Part shown: in pieces, positions 24,425 through 33,643 of the stretch
Numbering within the stretch: position 1 is the stretch's first letter
Layout: each line of letters opens with the position of its first letter
Assembly: GCA_963761015.1 (NCBI GenBank)
Contig: CAVXFL010000016.1
Span: 1-64,000 of the forward strand
Direction of reading: 5' to 3'
DNA: 64,000 nucleotides
DNA from: CAVXFL01 sp963761015
GTDB lineage: Bacteria; Pseudomonadota; Alphaproteobacteria; Acetobacterales; Acetobacteraceae
Made by a program: the position numbers and the translations under genes
Notes under the pieces: generated by a model
Databases searched by the model: none
What the model was told of the DNA's origin: nothing
Seen by the model: the letters and a program-made list of their open reading frames with translations, nothing else

Positions 24425-25783
24425 ATGCTTGACGCCCGTTTCTTCCCGCCGCGTCCCCTGGTCAAGGAACCACCGCGAGGTGTGGAGCTGTTGCGGGCCT
24501 TGCGTGTCAACGCACTCCGGCTCTGGCCGGAGGACGTGTACGAGCGCGACGTCCGAATCCTGCCGCTGATGGGGCGGTCGATGATGCTGCTCAACGCGCC
24601 GGACGCGATCAACCGCGTGCTGGTGGAAAACGACGCGAACTACCGACGCACGCCGATGCGCGTCCGACTGCTGCGGCCGGTGGCCGGGAACGGACTGCTG
24701 CTCAGCGAAGGCCATGTCTGGCGCCACCAGCGCCGCACCGCCGCGCCGGCCTTCACTCCGCGCGGCATTCCGCTCCTGGTCCGCCATGTGGCGGAGGCGG
24801 TGCAGGAGGGGCTCGCAACGCTGGCGGCCGAGCCTGGCCCGACGGTGGATTTGTTCGAGACCATGCAGCGCTGGGCGGCCGAAATCGCCGGCCGCTCCAT
24901 GTTCTCGCTGGAGATGCGGACCTACGGGCCGGAAATGCGCACGCTCGCCCGCGCTTATGTCGAGCGCTACGCTCGTCCTTATCTGCTGGACGTGCTGCTT
25001 CCCCCTTCGATCCCGACGCCGCGCGATGTGCGGCGCTGGTGGTTCAGCCGACGATGGATGCGGCTGATCGAGCGCATGATCGCCGATCGGCTGGCGGCTG
25101 TGGACGCGAACGCCCCGCGCGACCTGCTCGACCTGCTGCGCGCGGCGCGCGATCCGGAAACCAACCGGGGCTTCACGCCCCGGCAGTTGCGCGATCAGGT
25201 CGCCACCATGCTGGTGGCCGGACACGAGACCACGTCCATCGCCGCATTCTGGTCGCTCTACCTGCTCGCCTCGGTGCCGAACGCGCAGGAGCGCCTGGCG
25301 GAGGAGGTGCGGGACCTCGACCTGTCCCCGGACGGGTTCGCCGCGGCGCTGCCGCGCCTCGTCTACACGAAGGCCGTTCTGAGCGAGGTGCTGCGGCTTT
25401 ATCCGCCGGCGTTCTGGATCGTGCGCGAGGCCATCGGCGCCGACCGCTGCGGGACCGTGGATGTGCCGGCCGGGACCACCGTGATGATTTCGCCCTGGGT
25501 GCTGGGGCGGCATGCGCGGTATTGGGACGATCCGCACGCCTTCGATCCCGCGAGGTTCCTTCCCGGCGCGCCGCCGGTGCCGCGCTACGCCTATTTGCCG
25601 TTCGGCATCGGGCCGCGCATCTGCATCGGCGCGCAATTCGCGATGCCGATGGTCATGCTCACCGTGGCCGGCCTGGTGCAGCGGTTCCGGATCACGCTCG
25701 AAAGCACCGATCCCGTTTACCCGGTCTGCGTCATCACCACCCGACCGAGTTACGCGCCGCAATTCTCGCTGCGGCCGCGCTGA
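24425..25783 (+). CDS. Cytochrome P450
   Basis: 452 residues, soluble bacterial type. The I-helix oxygen-activation motif AGHETT is at 265-270, the K-helix ExxR is E321-R324 (LSEVLRLYPP), and the heme ligand is C400 in FGIGPRICIGAQFAM. The N-terminal part (FFPPRPLVKEPPRGVELLRA) resembles CYP102/CYP4-like fatty-acid or alkane hydroxylases more than camphor-type enzymes. No reductase is fused or adjacent, so electron partners are elsewhere. The start ATG at 24425 follows GAGGCCGCC. It is convergent with the pentapeptide-repeat gene, eight bases away. The substrate cannot be read from the sequence. Confidence 0.92.
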   Translation: MLDARFFPPRPLVKEPPRGVELLRALRVNALRLWPEDVYERDVRILPLMGRSMMLLNAPDAINRVLVENDANYRRTPMRVRLLRPVAGNGLLLSEGHVWRHQRRTAAPAFTPRGIPLLVRHVAEAVQEGLATLAAEPGPTVDLFETMQRWAAEIAGRSMFSLEMRTYGPEMRTLARAYVERYARPYLLDVLLPPSIPTPRDVRRWWFSRRWMRLIERMIADRLAAVDANAPRDLLDLLRAARDPETNRGFTPRQLRDQVATMLVAGHETTSIAAFWSLYLLASVPNAQERLAEEVRDLDLSPDGFAAALPRLVYTKAVLSEVLRLYPPAFWIVREAIGADRCGTVDVPAGTTVMISPWVLGRHARYWDDPHAFDPARFLPGAPPVPRYAYLPFGIGPRICIGAQFAMPMVMLTVAGLVQRFRITLESTDPVYPVCVITTRPSYAPQFSLRPR

Positions 25784-25790
25784 TTGAAGC

Positions 25791-26555
25791 TCAGCGGGCG
25801 AAACCCTTCACGGCGTCGAGCCCAAGTGCCCCGGTCAGCACCGCCTGATCGAAGATCGCGCCGGTCGCGTCCGCCCCCGTCAGATCGGCCCCGGTGAGAT
25901 CGGCGCCGGACAAATCCGCGTCGACCAGGCTGGCGCGCACGAGTTTCGCGCCGCGCAGGTCGGCGAAGCGGAACAGCGCGTGGCCGAGATCGGCGCCGGT
26001 GAAATCGGCACCCGCGAGGTTGGCGCTCGACAGGTCGGCGCGCATCAGCCCCATGGACTGGTTATGCATGTCGGCGCCCATGCGGGCGCCCACGAAGCGG
26101 GCGCCGCGCAGATCGTCGCCGCCGAGCCGCGCGATCACCCGCGCCTTGGCGAAATTCGCCCCGGGGAATTTCGGCGCCTCGTCCGGCTTCTGCTGCAGCC
26201 CCATCGAGACGACCGGGCCGACCAGACTTGCGCCCGACAGATCGGCGCCGGTGAAATTCGCCCGGATGATCCAGGCGAGGTTGAGATTGGCGCCGGACAA
26301 ATTGGCGCCGGTGAAATTCGCCCCCTCCAGCTTGGCGCCGAACAGGTCGGCGTGCGCCAGGTCGGCGCCGGCGAAATCCAGATGGCTGAGGTCGAGGTTG
26401 CGCAGCGACTTGGCGGCGAAATCCGCCGGGTGCCCGGGCGTGGCCGCGGCCAGCGCCGCGCGCACCCGGGCGGCGTCAAGGTCGGCGGCCCTCGCCGCGA
26501 CAGGCTGCAATGCCGACACGGCGGCAATACCGAGCGCCAACAGAACACCGCGCAT
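25791..26555 (-). CDS. Exported pentapeptide-repeat protein
   Basis: 254 residues from the ATG at 26555, preceded by GGGCGAGA. The N-terminus MRGVLLALGIAAVSALQP ending AARAA is a signal peptide. Residues about 50-240 are A(D/N)LXX pentapeptide repeats (LDFAGADLAHADLFGAKLEG, GANFTGANLSGANL, ADLSGADLTGADLTGADATG), which fold as a right-handed quadrilateral beta-helix. A non-repeat insertion (VSMGLQQKPDEAPKFPG) interrupts the solenoid in the middle. No catalytic domain. The role is unknown, and export argues against a gyrase-mimic function. Confidence 0.85.
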   Translation of the reverse strand: MRGVLLALGIAAVSALQPVAARAADLDAARVRAALAAATPGHPADFAAKSLRNLDLSHLDFAGADLAHADLFGAKLEGANFTGANLSGANLNLAWIIRANFTGADLSGASLVGPVVSMGLQQKPDEAPKFPGANFAKARVIARLGGDDLRGARFVGARMGADMHNQSMGLMRADLSSANLAGADFTGADLGHALFRFADLRGAKLVRASLVDADLSGADLTGADLTGADATGAIFDQAVLTGALGLDAVKGFAR

Positions 26556-26639
26556 TCTCGCCCCCACCCCCACCCGATCGGCGATCATGGATGGCAGCAT
26601 GCGGCGGCGGCAGAGCGGCAACAAGCGGTTCGCCCCAAT

Positions 26640-27692
26640 TCAACTCTCCGCCACGTGGTCGGCGACGAAGGCGCCGCGGCGGCCCATCGGCTTCGGCGGG
26701 CCCGGCGTCGTATCCCGCGCGGTTTGCAACTCCAACTCGGAATTCAGCTCGGCGCCGAGCAATACCGCGTAGCTGGAAACCCAGAACCACATCATCACGC
26801 CGGCGACAGTGGCCAGCGGCCCGTAGGTGGCGTTGTAGCTCGCGAACTGGCCGACATAGAACGAGAACAGCGCCGACGCAGTGAGCCAGAGCAGCGTCGC
26901 GACCACCGAGCCGGGGGTGATCCAGTGCCACTTCGCCGGCCGGCGCGACGGTCCGAACCGGTACAGCAGCGCCAGCGAGATCATGAGGAAGCCGACCAGC
27001 ATCACCCAGCCGGCGATGGCGATCAGGCTCTTGATATGCGCCGACAGCCCGACGAGCCCGAAGATCGTCGGCAGGCCCACCAAGATCGCGAGCGCCAAAA
27101 CCCCGCCCAGAATGCCGCCGAGCGTGATCAGCAGCGCCTCGACCTGAAACGCGAGAAAGCCGCGCCGCTCCTGCTCCTCATACGCCATGTTCAGGGCCGA
27201 GAGCATGGACTTGGTGCCGTTCGCCGAACTCCAGAGCGTGACCACCACGCTGACCACCAGCCCGATCGTCAGCACATGCCCGGACTGCGACACCAACTCG
27301 TGCACGCGATTGGCAATCAGCGTGAAAGCAGCCGGCGGCAGCAGCCGCTGCAGCACCTCAAGCTGCGACTCGACGGAAACGGGATCGAACAGCAGCCCGT
27401 AAATGGTGATGAGCATGCTGATCGCCGGGAACAGCGCGAGCGTCGCCCAGAACGCGCAGCCTGCCGCGACCAGCCCGACCCTATCCGAGATCATCTCGTG
27501 AAACGTGCGCAGCAGCACGGCTTTCCAACCGCGCCAGGGCATTTCCCAGGGCCGATCGGCCCAGCGCCCCTTCGCCGCCGCCTCCGGGTCCTGCAAGGCG
27601 GCACCGTCGGCGAGCGGTCTATCCGGGCGGGCCGGCCCGGGATCGGTCAGGTTCTTCTCGGCGCCTTTCCTCGCGGCGCTCGCGTCGGTCAT
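26640..27692 (-). CDS. YihY/BrkB-family inner-membrane protein
   Basis: 350 residues from ATG 27692 (MTDASAARKGAEKNLTDPGP). The signature GLVAAGCAFWATLALFPAIS is followed by the family's usual six membrane helices, including LTIGLVVSVVVTLWSSANGT, LLITLGGILGGVLALAILVG, WVMLVGFLMISLALLYRFGP and GPLATVAGVMMWFWVSSYAV. The ending (LLGAELNSELELQTARDTTP) is canonical. Sometimes called ribonuclease BN in old annotations; that activity is not supported. Transport function is uncertain. An upstream frame to 27857 adds an unlikely arginine-rich lead. Confidence 0.88.
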   Translation of the reverse strand: MTDASAARKGAEKNLTDPGPARPDRPLADGAALQDPEAAAKGRWADRPWEMPWRGWKAVLLRTFHEMISDRVGLVAAGCAFWATLALFPAISMLITIYGLLFDPVSVESQLEVLQRLLPPAAFTLIANRVHELVSQSGHVLTIGLVVSVVVTLWSSANGTKSMLSALNMAYEEQERRGFLAFQVEALLITLGGILGGVLALAILVGLPTIFGLVGLSAHIKSLIAIAGWVMLVGFLMISLALLYRFGPSRRPAKWHWITPGSVVATLLWLTASALFSFYVGQFASYNATYGPLATVAGVMMWFWVSSYAVLLGAELNSELELQTARDTTPGPPKPMGRRGAFVADHVAES

Positions 27693-28166
27693 TCCCGCAC
27701 CCTCCGCGCCGAACGCGATGTCGTTGCACACGGCAGCCGGCTTCGAGGTCTTGGCCGGGGCCGCCGGATTCGTCGCGACCCTTCCCGACGCCCGTAGCAG
27801 CCCCCTCGGTCCGGAAATCCACCGCGCCCGAAGAGAATTTTTCCGACTTTGGCGCAACGTAACCGCTCGGCGACGGTTGCGCGACCGCGCCGGAAGCCGC
27901 TCCGACCCGGACGCGGCAAATCTGTTGGCCGCCGCCGCAAAATTCTCTTGCGCCGGGGGGCGGGGGTCCTATCTGCCGCCTCTACGCAGCAACGCACGTG
28001 CCTCTGGCCTTCGAGGTTACGCAACGACGTCAAGCGTTCTGGCAATCCGGGTCCTCGACACGCCAGTGCCTCGAGGCCCTCGTCTGGTCGCTGGTTCGTT
28101 CGACCGTTTCGTCAACTCCGCCCGTCGCCTGGCTCAGGTGGGCGCTTGTTTAGGGGGCCCGGCGCG
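27693..28166. other. Divergent intergenic region, 474 bp
   Basis: Lies between the YihY-family gene (minus) and the decarboxylase (plus). I see no RNA gene or convincing small ORF; both promoters must be here. Two related blocks, AATTTTTCCGACTTTGGCGC and CAAAATTCTCTTGCGCC, contain the only AT-rich patches. Confidence 0.35.
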
Positions 28167-29297
28167 ATGAATCCGAAAATCGCCCGATTCCTTGCCGAGC
28201 AGCAGCCGGCAACGCCTTGTCTGGTGGTGGACGTCGACCGCGTGGAAGGCAATTTCCGTGCGCTCCGCCGTGCATTGCCGCTGGCCCAGGTCTACTACGC
28301 TGTGAAAGCCAATCCGGCCACGCCGGTGCTGGAACGGCTGGTGAAGCTCGGCAGTTCCTTCGACGCCGCGAGTTGGGAGGAGGTCGACGCCTGCCTGGCG
28401 GCCGGCGCCAAGCCGCAGGCGATCAGCTACGGCAACACCATCAAGAAGGTCTCGGCGATCCAAAAGGCGCACGCTGCGGGCGTGAGGATGTACGCGTTCG
28501 ATTCGGCCGAGGAATTGGACAAGCTGGCGCAGCATGCGCCGGGCGCGCGCGTCTACTGCCGCATTCTGGTCGACAACGCCGGTGCCGACTGGCCGCTGTC
28601 GCGCAAGTTCGGCACCACCGTCGAGACCGCGCGCGAACTGATGCTGCGAGCCGGCGACCTGGGGCTCGACCCGTTCGGCCTCTCCTTCCATGTCGGCAGC
28701 CAGCAGATGGAGGCCACCGCCTACGAGGTGGCGATCGGGCGCGTCGCCATGCTGTTCACCGACTTGCGCGAGGCGGGGGTGAACCTGCGCATGATGAATC
28801 TCGGCGGCGGCTTCCCGATTCGCTACCGCGACGAGGTGCCGGAGATCGACGCGTTCGGCGTCGCGATCATGCGGGCGATGACGCGCCATTTCGGTAACGA
28901 TCTGCCGGAGATGGTGATCGAGCCGGGTCGCTTCATCGTGGGCGACGCCGGCGTGGTGAGCGCGGAGGTGGTGCTGGTCAGCCGCCGCTCGAAGGGCGAC
29001 CCGGTGCGCTGGGTCTATCTCGACATCGGGCGGTTCGGCGGCCTTGCCGAGACCGAGGGCGAGGCGATCAAGTACAAGATCGCGACGCCGCACGACGGGA
29101 CCGAGCTGGGTCCGGTCTCGATCGCCGGTCCGACCTGCGACGGCGCCGACGTGATGTATCAGCGGGCGAATTACCGTCTGCCGCTGAAGCTCGCCTGCGG
29201 CGACCGGATCGAGCTGCTGTCCACCGGCGCCTATGTCAGCACTTACGCGAGCCAGGGCTTCAACGGCTTCGCGCCGCTCGGCGAACACTACATTTGA
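28167..29297 (+). CDS. Ornithine/lysine-type PLP decarboxylase (alanine-racemase fold)
   Basis: 376 residues from ATG 28167 (MNPKIARFLAEQQPATPCLV). Fold-type III decarboxylase: the PLP lysine is in VYYAVKANPATPVL; SFHVGSQQM, NLGGGFPIRY and EPGRFIVGDAG bind the cofactor phosphate; the catalytic cysteine motif is GPTCDGADV, and STGAYVSTYASQGFNGF is the dimer-interface ending. Length and motifs fit ornithine decarboxylase, the route to putrescine, better than diaminopimelate decarboxylase (longer). It is monocistronic by layout. Confidence 0.88.
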   Translation: MNPKIARFLAEQQPATPCLVVDVDRVEGNFRALRRALPLAQVYYAVKANPATPVLERLVKLGSSFDAASWEEVDACLAAGAKPQAISYGNTIKKVSAIQKAHAAGVRMYAFDSAEELDKLAQHAPGARVYCRILVDNAGADWPLSRKFGTTVETARELMLRAGDLGLDPFGLSFHVGSQQMEATAYEVAIGRVAMLFTDLREAGVNLRMMNLGGGFPIRYRDEVPEIDAFGVAIMRAMTRHFGNDLPEMVIEPGRFIVGDAGVVSAEVVLVSRRSKGDPVRWVYLDIGRFGGLAETEGEAIKYKIATPHDGTELGPVSIAGPTCDGADVMYQRANYRLPLKLACGDRIELLSTGAYVSTYASQGFNGFAPLGEHYI

Positions 29298-29359
29298 GGC
29301 CGCCGGCTCCGGCCGGTTCGCAGTTCCGCCCAGATCACGGGAAAAGACGTTTCCATGCC

Positions 29360-29388
29360 GAGATGGCCGGGCTTGGCCCGGCCATCTC
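29360..29388. terminator. Perfect 13-bp hairpin after the decarboxylase gene
   Basis: GAGATGGCCGGGC, loop TTG, then the exact complement. It lies 63 bases after the stop without a T-run, so it may be a dispersed REP-like palindrome acting as a transcript 3' end. A related palindrome is at 45020-45058. Confidence 0.5.
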
Positions 29389-29536
29389 GCGGCGGCCTTG
29401 AATGCGCGAGCCCAAAGCGCGCGCGTGCTCGGCCCGAACACGCTATGGCGCGAAGGTCGCGGCGAGTCTGCCAACCTGGTTTGTGGATTGTTAATCCGAA
29501 GGCGCGCTACTGGGCCAATTCTCATTGCGGCCAACG

Positions 29537-29731
29537 ATGGGCTCAGCAACCTGCGAGCGCTGCCAAGGTGCATCGGAACGCACTGGTGCGCTGTACGAAC
29601 TCAAGCGCGCGGGCCATCACACGTGGGTGGTGGAAGTGCGCAGCCAAGTTGGGGAGGAGCCGCCTCTGCGGCTGCTGTTCAGCGGTCCGAAGGCTTACGA
29701 GGAGGCGCTCGAATTTCTGTCGTCGGTGTGA
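29537..29731 (+). CDS. Small zinc-ribbon-like protein (64 residues)
   Basis: Reads MGSATCERCQGASERTGALY, with a CxxC knuckle near the start, then ELKRAGHHTWVVEVRSQVG and a C-terminal helix GPKAYEEALEFLSSV. Amino-acid composition and alternating beta/alpha pattern are protein-like. Only one CxxC is present, so a single zinc site would need the two histidines or a dimer. The start could also be the in-frame ATG at 29525. No family recognised. Confidence 0.5.
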   Translation: MGSATCERCQGASERTGALYELKRAGHHTWVVEVRSQVGEEPPLRLLFSGPKAYEEALEFLSSV

Positions 29732-29829
29732 ACGCTCCGGCGGCCGGAATGCCGTCATCGCCGGGGCTGGGGGGGCCGGCATCCGGTGCGGCTCCGAGAT
29801 GGCCTGATCAGTCGAATCGGCAAAAGCGC

Positions 29830-29903
29830 TGGAGGTCCGGGCCGGAATTGAACCGACGTACGCGGATTTGCAGTCCGCTGCATCACCACTCTGCCACCGG
29901 ACC
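29830..29903 (-). tRNA. tRNA-Cys (GCA)
   Basis: The reverse complement begins GGTCCGGTGGCAGAGTGGTG and ends CCGGACCTCCA with encoded CCA. The anticodon arm GCGGA-CTGCAAA-TCCGC gives GCA, and the acceptor stem GGTCCGG/CCGGACC is perfect. 74 nt. Confidence 0.94.
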
Positions 29904-30013
29904 ACGGTGCAGGCTCAGGCGCCAACGCCTTGGAATAGCGCCGCTTGCAGCGCTCCCTTCCCATCCTAGCGGCGTCACCGGAGCTTATCCAGATCGCGCA
30001 TATTTGCGCGGCT

Positions 30014-30592
30014 CTACCGTCCCACAAGCCCAGGTCGCGCCGGGGCGACTTCGCTTTCCCCGGCGTCCTCCCGCGATGCTGGATGGGGCGTCGCGGCCGG
30101 CCAGTTTGGCGAGCGCGCGGCACACGCCCGGCACAGGCCTTCCGCCTCGATCGTGGCGCCGGCGACGGCGAAGCCGTGGCGGCGGGCCGAGGCGGCGAGC
30201 GCCCTCGTGAGTTCGTGGTCGTCCAGTTCCGTGACCCGGCCGCAGGCGCGGCAGATGAGGAATTGCGCGGCGTGGCCGTCCTCGGCGTGCGCGACGCAGC
30301 CGATGAAGGCGGACAGGCGCTCGACCCGGTGGATCAGCCCATTCGCCAGCAGGAAATCGAGCGCGCGGTAGACGGTCGGCGGCACGGCGCCGGAGCGGGC
30401 GCGCCGCAGCCGCTCCAGCAGGTCGTACGCGCCGAGCGCGCTTTCGGCGTCCAGGATCAGCCCCAGCACCTCGCGGCGCAGCTCGGTCAGCCGCGCGCCA
30501 TGGCGCGCGCAGATCGCGTCGGCGCGCGCGAGCAAGGCCTCGGTCCGCGCCGAGAACCCGGAGGACAAGGGGGCGCCGTTTGCCTTGGGCAT
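30014..30592 (-). CDS. zur: Fur-family regulator, Zur-like
   Basis: 192 residues from ATG 30592 (MPKANGAPLSSGFSARTEAL). The winged helix includes LTELRREVLGLILDAESALG and PPTVYRALDFLLANGLIHRV. The metal-binding part has HAEDGHAAQFLICRACGR and a second pair CRACAAR, the structural zinc site of Zur proteins. A C-terminal tail of about 30 residues is longer than usual. Zur represses zinc uptake when zinc is plentiful; no zinc transporter genes are nearby. It is divergent from hisI with only 22 bases between starts. The Zur-versus-Fur call is from the cysteine pattern. Confidence 0.8.
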   Translation of the reverse strand: MPKANGAPLSSGFSARTEALLARADAICARHGARLTELRREVLGLILDAESALGAYDLLERLRRARSGAVPPTVYRALDFLLANGLIHRVERLSAFIGCVAHAEDGHAAQFLICRACGRVTELDDHELTRALAASARRHGFAVAGATIEAEGLCRACAARSPNWPAATPHPASREDAGESEVAPARPGLVGR

Positions 30593-30614
30593 GGCGCACC
30601 CAAGATAGGGTGTT

Positions 30615-31025
30615 ATGAACCAGCCTGTCACGGCGGAGCCGGCCGACCTGCTCGCCGCCATCCGTTTCGACGCCGCCGGCCTCGTTCCCACCATCGCTCA
30701 GCAGCACGATTCGGGCGAGGTGCTGATGCTCGCCTGGATGAATCGGGAAGCCGTCGCGGAGACCCTCGCCACCGGCCGGGTCTGCTATTTCAGCCGCGGG
30801 CGCGGCCGGCTCTGGCGCAAGGGCGAGGTCTCGGGCCAGGTGCAGCGCCTGGTCGAGATGCGGCTGGATTGTGACGGCGACACCCTGCTGCTGCTCGTGG
30901 ACCAGACCGGGGTCGCCTGCCACACCGGCCGGCGGAGCTGCTTCTACCGCGCGGCGCGCGACGGGGGATGGGCGGAGATCGCGCCGCCGCTGGCCGATCC
31001 GGCGGCGCTGTACGGCCGCCGCTGA
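30615..31025 (+). CDS. hisI: Phosphoribosyl-AMP cyclohydrolase
   Basis: 136 residues. Third step of histidine synthesis, opening the purine ring of PR-AMP. Typical motifs are VLMLAWMNREAVAETLATGR, CYFSRGRGRLWRKGEVSG, then VEMRLDCDGDTLLLLVDQTG and ACHTGRRSCFYR, whose cysteines bind zinc. A monofunctional form without the HisE domain. It stands apart from other his genes, as in many alphaproteobacteria. Confidence 0.95.
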   Translation: MNQPVTAEPADLLAAIRFDAAGLVPTIAQQHDSGEVLMLAWMNREAVAETLATGRVCYFSRGRGRLWRKGEVSGQVQRLVEMRLDCDGDTLLLLVDQTGVACHTGRRSCFYRAARDGGWAEIAPPLADPAALYGRR

Positions 31026-31086
31026 GGGTTGCCCCGCCGCCGGCGCGCCGGTTTAGTGCGGGCGCAAATCAGGGGAGATTGCGACC

Positions 31087-31542
31087 GTGTTGGAGCTCGA
31101 AACGCCGGACGATCTCGCGGCGCTGGCCGGCAAGCCGCTCGGCGCCAGCGACTGGCTGACGGTGGACCAGCACATGATCGACACCTTCGCCGAGGCGACC
31201 GGCGATCACCAATGGATCCATGTCGACGTGGATCGGGCGCGGCGCGAGTTGCCGGGCGGCAAGACCGTGGCGCACGGGTTTCTCACGCTCTCGCTGCTGC
31301 CGCGGATGGCGCATACGATCTGGCGCATCCGCCAACGCTCGCGCGGGGTGAACTATGGGCTGAACAAGGTGCGCTTTACCGCCCCGGTCTCGTCGGGCTC
31401 GCGCATCCGGCTGCATCAGAGCCTGAAGGCGGCCGAGCCCGTGGAGGGCGGCCAGCGCTTCACCTTCGCGGCGCGCGTGGACATCGAGGGCGAATCCCGC
31501 CCGGCGCTGGTCGCCGAGACCTTGGCGATCGTCTACGCCTGA
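31087..31542 (+). CDS. MaoC-like hydratase
   Basis: 151 residues starting at GTG 31087 (GTG TTG GAG CTC). A single hot-dog domain with the catalytic motif FAEATGDHQWIHVDVDRARR (Asp and His of the R-hydratase-2 signature) and the hydrophobic helix AHGFLTLSLLPRM. Probably an (R)-specific enoyl-CoA hydratase linking beta-oxidation with polyhydroxyalkanoate or branched-chain metabolism. No PHA genes are visible here. Confidence 0.88.
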   Translation: MLELETPDDLAALAGKPLGASDWLTVDQHMIDTFAEATGDHQWIHVDVDRARRELPGGKTVAHGFLTLSLLPRMAHTIWRIRQRSRGVNYGLNKVRFTAPVSSGSRIRLHQSLKAAEPVEGGQRFTFAARVDIEGESRPALVAETLAIVYA

Positions 31543-31663
31543 CGCCGTGCACCGGTCCGGGAGCCGCTGCTAGGGAGGCGTTGCTCGGGCTTGCCCGAAT
31601 CGCCGGCAGCGGGCGATTGCTGCGCTCTGGCGGTCATCGGGCACGCAGCAGGAAGGACACGGG

Positions 31664-32329
31664 ATGGCGGGGGTTCAGGGCTCGCTCTTGGAACTTCCCC
31701 GACGCGTGGAGCGCGCGCCGCGTGTGCAGGCCTCCCGCCCCGTGCATATTTCCGGCTACGCCCGGGAGGAGCACGACTTCTATCCGACGCCGGACTGGGT
31801 CACCGAATGCCTGTTGCGGCACGTGGACCTGCGCGGGCCGGTCTGGGAACCGTGCTGCGGCGACGGCGCCATCGCCCGGGTGCTCGCGGCGCACGGTAAG
31901 GACGTGGTCGCGACGGATCTCGAGGATCACGGATTCGGCCAGCCGGGAATCGACTTCCACGCCTGCCGCGAATTCCCGCCCGGCTGCCGCGCCCTGGTCA
32001 CCAATCCGCCGTACGGCGAGGGCAGGGCGCGCATGGGCCCGCGCAACTCGCCGCGGTTTCTGCGCGGCTTCGTTCGCCATGCCCTCGATCTGACGCGTCG
32101 CGCCGAAGGGCAACTGGCGCTGCTCGTCCGCTTCCAGTGGATCGCCGGCAAGCGCGCCTCCGACCTGATCGCGTCGAGCCCCTTGGACGCTGTTCTGGTG
32201 CTGACCGAGCGCATCCGCTGGTTCGATATGGGCGCGGCGACCAACAACGGACAGCACCACCACTGCTGGCTGTTTTTCGATGCGCGCCGCGACGACGCGC
32301 GGCCGCCGCGGATCGTGTTCGGCGAGTAA
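31664..32329 (+). CDS. SAM-dependent methyltransferase-like protein with NPPY motif
   Basis: 221 residues. The order of motifs is that of N6-adenine-type methylases: a catalytic TNPPYGEG near residue 110, preceded by a SAM-binding segment VWEPCCGDGAIARVLAAHGK and VVATDLEDHG. The N-terminal third has EEHDFYPTPDWVTECLLRHV, seen in many phage and plasmid DNA methyltransferase-like proteins. The protein is short and has no target-recognition domain. It is isolated between MaoC and the pao locus. DNA is the likely substrate by motif, but RNA or protein cannot be excluded. Confidence 0.6.
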   Translation: MAGVQGSLLELPRRVERAPRVQASRPVHISGYAREEHDFYPTPDWVTECLLRHVDLRGPVWEPCCGDGAIARVLAAHGKDVVATDLEDHGFGQPGIDFHACREFPPGCRALVTNPPYGEGRARMGPRNSPRFLRGFVRHALDLTRRAEGQLALLVRFQWIAGKRASDLIASSPLDAVLVLTERIRWFDMGAATNNGQHHHCWLFFDARRDDARPPRIVFGE

Positions 32330-32392
32330 GCGCTTACCCGCCCGCTGACGAGGCGCCGCGCGTCCGGCAGGAACCGCATCGCCGCTCCCTGG

Positions 32393-33034
32393 TTGAGGCC
32401 GCAGGCCGCAACGGCGGGAGACAGCACGATCCCCAGCGACAGCGAGCCCGGCCGGATCGAACGGCGCGCGCTGCTCGGGACAGCGATCGCCACCGCGGCG
32501 GCCTCGGCCTTGCCCGGCGGAGCTTCGGCTGCGCCGCCCCGGGCCGTGCCAACCGCCCCGGCGCCGCCGCTCGTCCTGCGCGTCAACGGCCAGGACCACC
32601 GATTGGCCCTCGACCCGCGCGTCACCCTGCTCGATGCGCTCCGGGAACATCTCGGCCTCACCGGCTCCAAGAAGGGCTGCGACCAGGGCCAGTGCGGCGC
32701 GTGCACGGTGCTGCTGGACGGACGCCGCGTGCTCTCCTGCCTCGTGCTGGCGCTTTCGGCCAAGGGCGCGGGGGTGACCACGATCGAGGGGCTGGCCGAA
32801 CCGGACCGCAGCCTGCACCCGATGCAGCAGACCTTCATCGACCACGACGCGTTCCAGTGCGGCTATTGCACGCCGGGCCAGATCATGTCGGCGGTCGCCT
32901 GCGTGGCGGAGGGCCACGCCGGATCGGACGCCGAGATCCGCGAATACATGAGCGGCAATCTCTGCCGCTGCGCGGCCTATCCCAACATCGTCGCCGCCAT
33001 TCGCCAGGCGAAACCGCGCATGCGGGGGGCCTGA
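32393..33034 (+). CDS. paoA: Aldehyde oxidoreductase iron-sulfur subunit (PaoA-like)
   Basis: 213 residues, intact. The leader contains RRALLGTAIATAAASALPGG, a Tat-like signal, as in PaoA. The first [2Fe-2S] cluster ligands are in GCDQGQCGACTVLLDG and the second in CGYCTPGQ and GNLCRCAAY. It is the small subunit of a xanthine-oxidase-family enzyme that needs a flavin subunit (PaoB) and a molybdenum subunit (PaoC). Both partner genes directly downstream are broken, so this gene is probably an orphan under relaxed selection. It is followed by paoB after a 3-base gap. Confidence 0.88.
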   Translation: MRPQAATAGDSTIPSDSEPGRIERRALLGTAIATAAASALPGGASAAPPRAVPTAPAPPLVLRVNGQDHRLALDPRVTLLDALREHLGLTGSKKGCDQGQCGACTVLLDGRRVLSCLVLALSAKGAGVTTIEGLAEPDRSLHPMQQTFIDHDAFQCGYCTPGQIMSAVACVAEGHAGSDAEIREYMSGNLCRCAAYPNIVAAIRQAKPRMRGA

Positions 33035-33037
33035 ATC

Positions 33038-33643
33038 ATGCGCCCCTTCGCGTACGAACGCGCCACCGGGCCGGCCGCGGCCGTGCGCGCGGCCAGCGCC
33101 GGGGCGACCGATGCCCATGTGCGCGCGCATATCCAATATCTCGCCGGCGGCACGACCCTGGTCGATTTGATGAAGCTGCGATCGCGCACCGGCGCGGCTG
33201 ATCGATCTGCGCCCGCTCGCGCCGCAACTGCGCGCCATCGCGGCGGCACGCCGCACATCGAAACCACCTTGGCGCCGGGCGATCTCATCACCGGATTCTT
33301 CGTGCCGGCCGGTCCGTGGACCCGCCGCTCCGCGTCACATAAAGGTACGTGACCGGGAGTCGTACGATTTCGCGCTCGCCTCGGCCGCGTGGCGCTCGAC
33401 ATCCGCGACGGCGCGGTGCGCGAGGCGCGCAGCGGTCTGGGCGGCGTCGCCACCCGGCCGTGGCGGGCGGAAGCGGCCGAGGCCGCGCTGCGTGGCAAGC
33501 GGCTGGACGAAGCCGCGGTGGGCGAGGCCGCGACGGCGGCCTTCGCCGGCGCCGTCACGCATGGCGACAACGATTTCAAGCCCGAACTGGGGCGGCGCAC
33601 GCTGGTGCGCGCCCTGCTGCACGCTGCGGCGCTGGAGCTATGA
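33038..33643 (+). pseudogene. paoB: paoB remnant (FAD subunit), deleted and frameshifted
   Basis: The gene starts well (MRPFAYERATGPAAAVRAAS, then YLAGGTTLVDLMKL) but then changes frame. RLIDLRPLAPQLRAIA is in the second frame, and the text jumps straight to TPHIETTLAPGDLITGFFVP, skipping about 150 codons that would hold most of the FAD-binding domain and the Fe-S cysteines. Two more shifts follow (HIKVRDRESYDFALASAA, then VALDIRDGAVREARSGLG). The total is about 200 codons against a usual 315-330. The large internal loss shows genuine decay, not sequencing noise. Confidence 0.85.
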
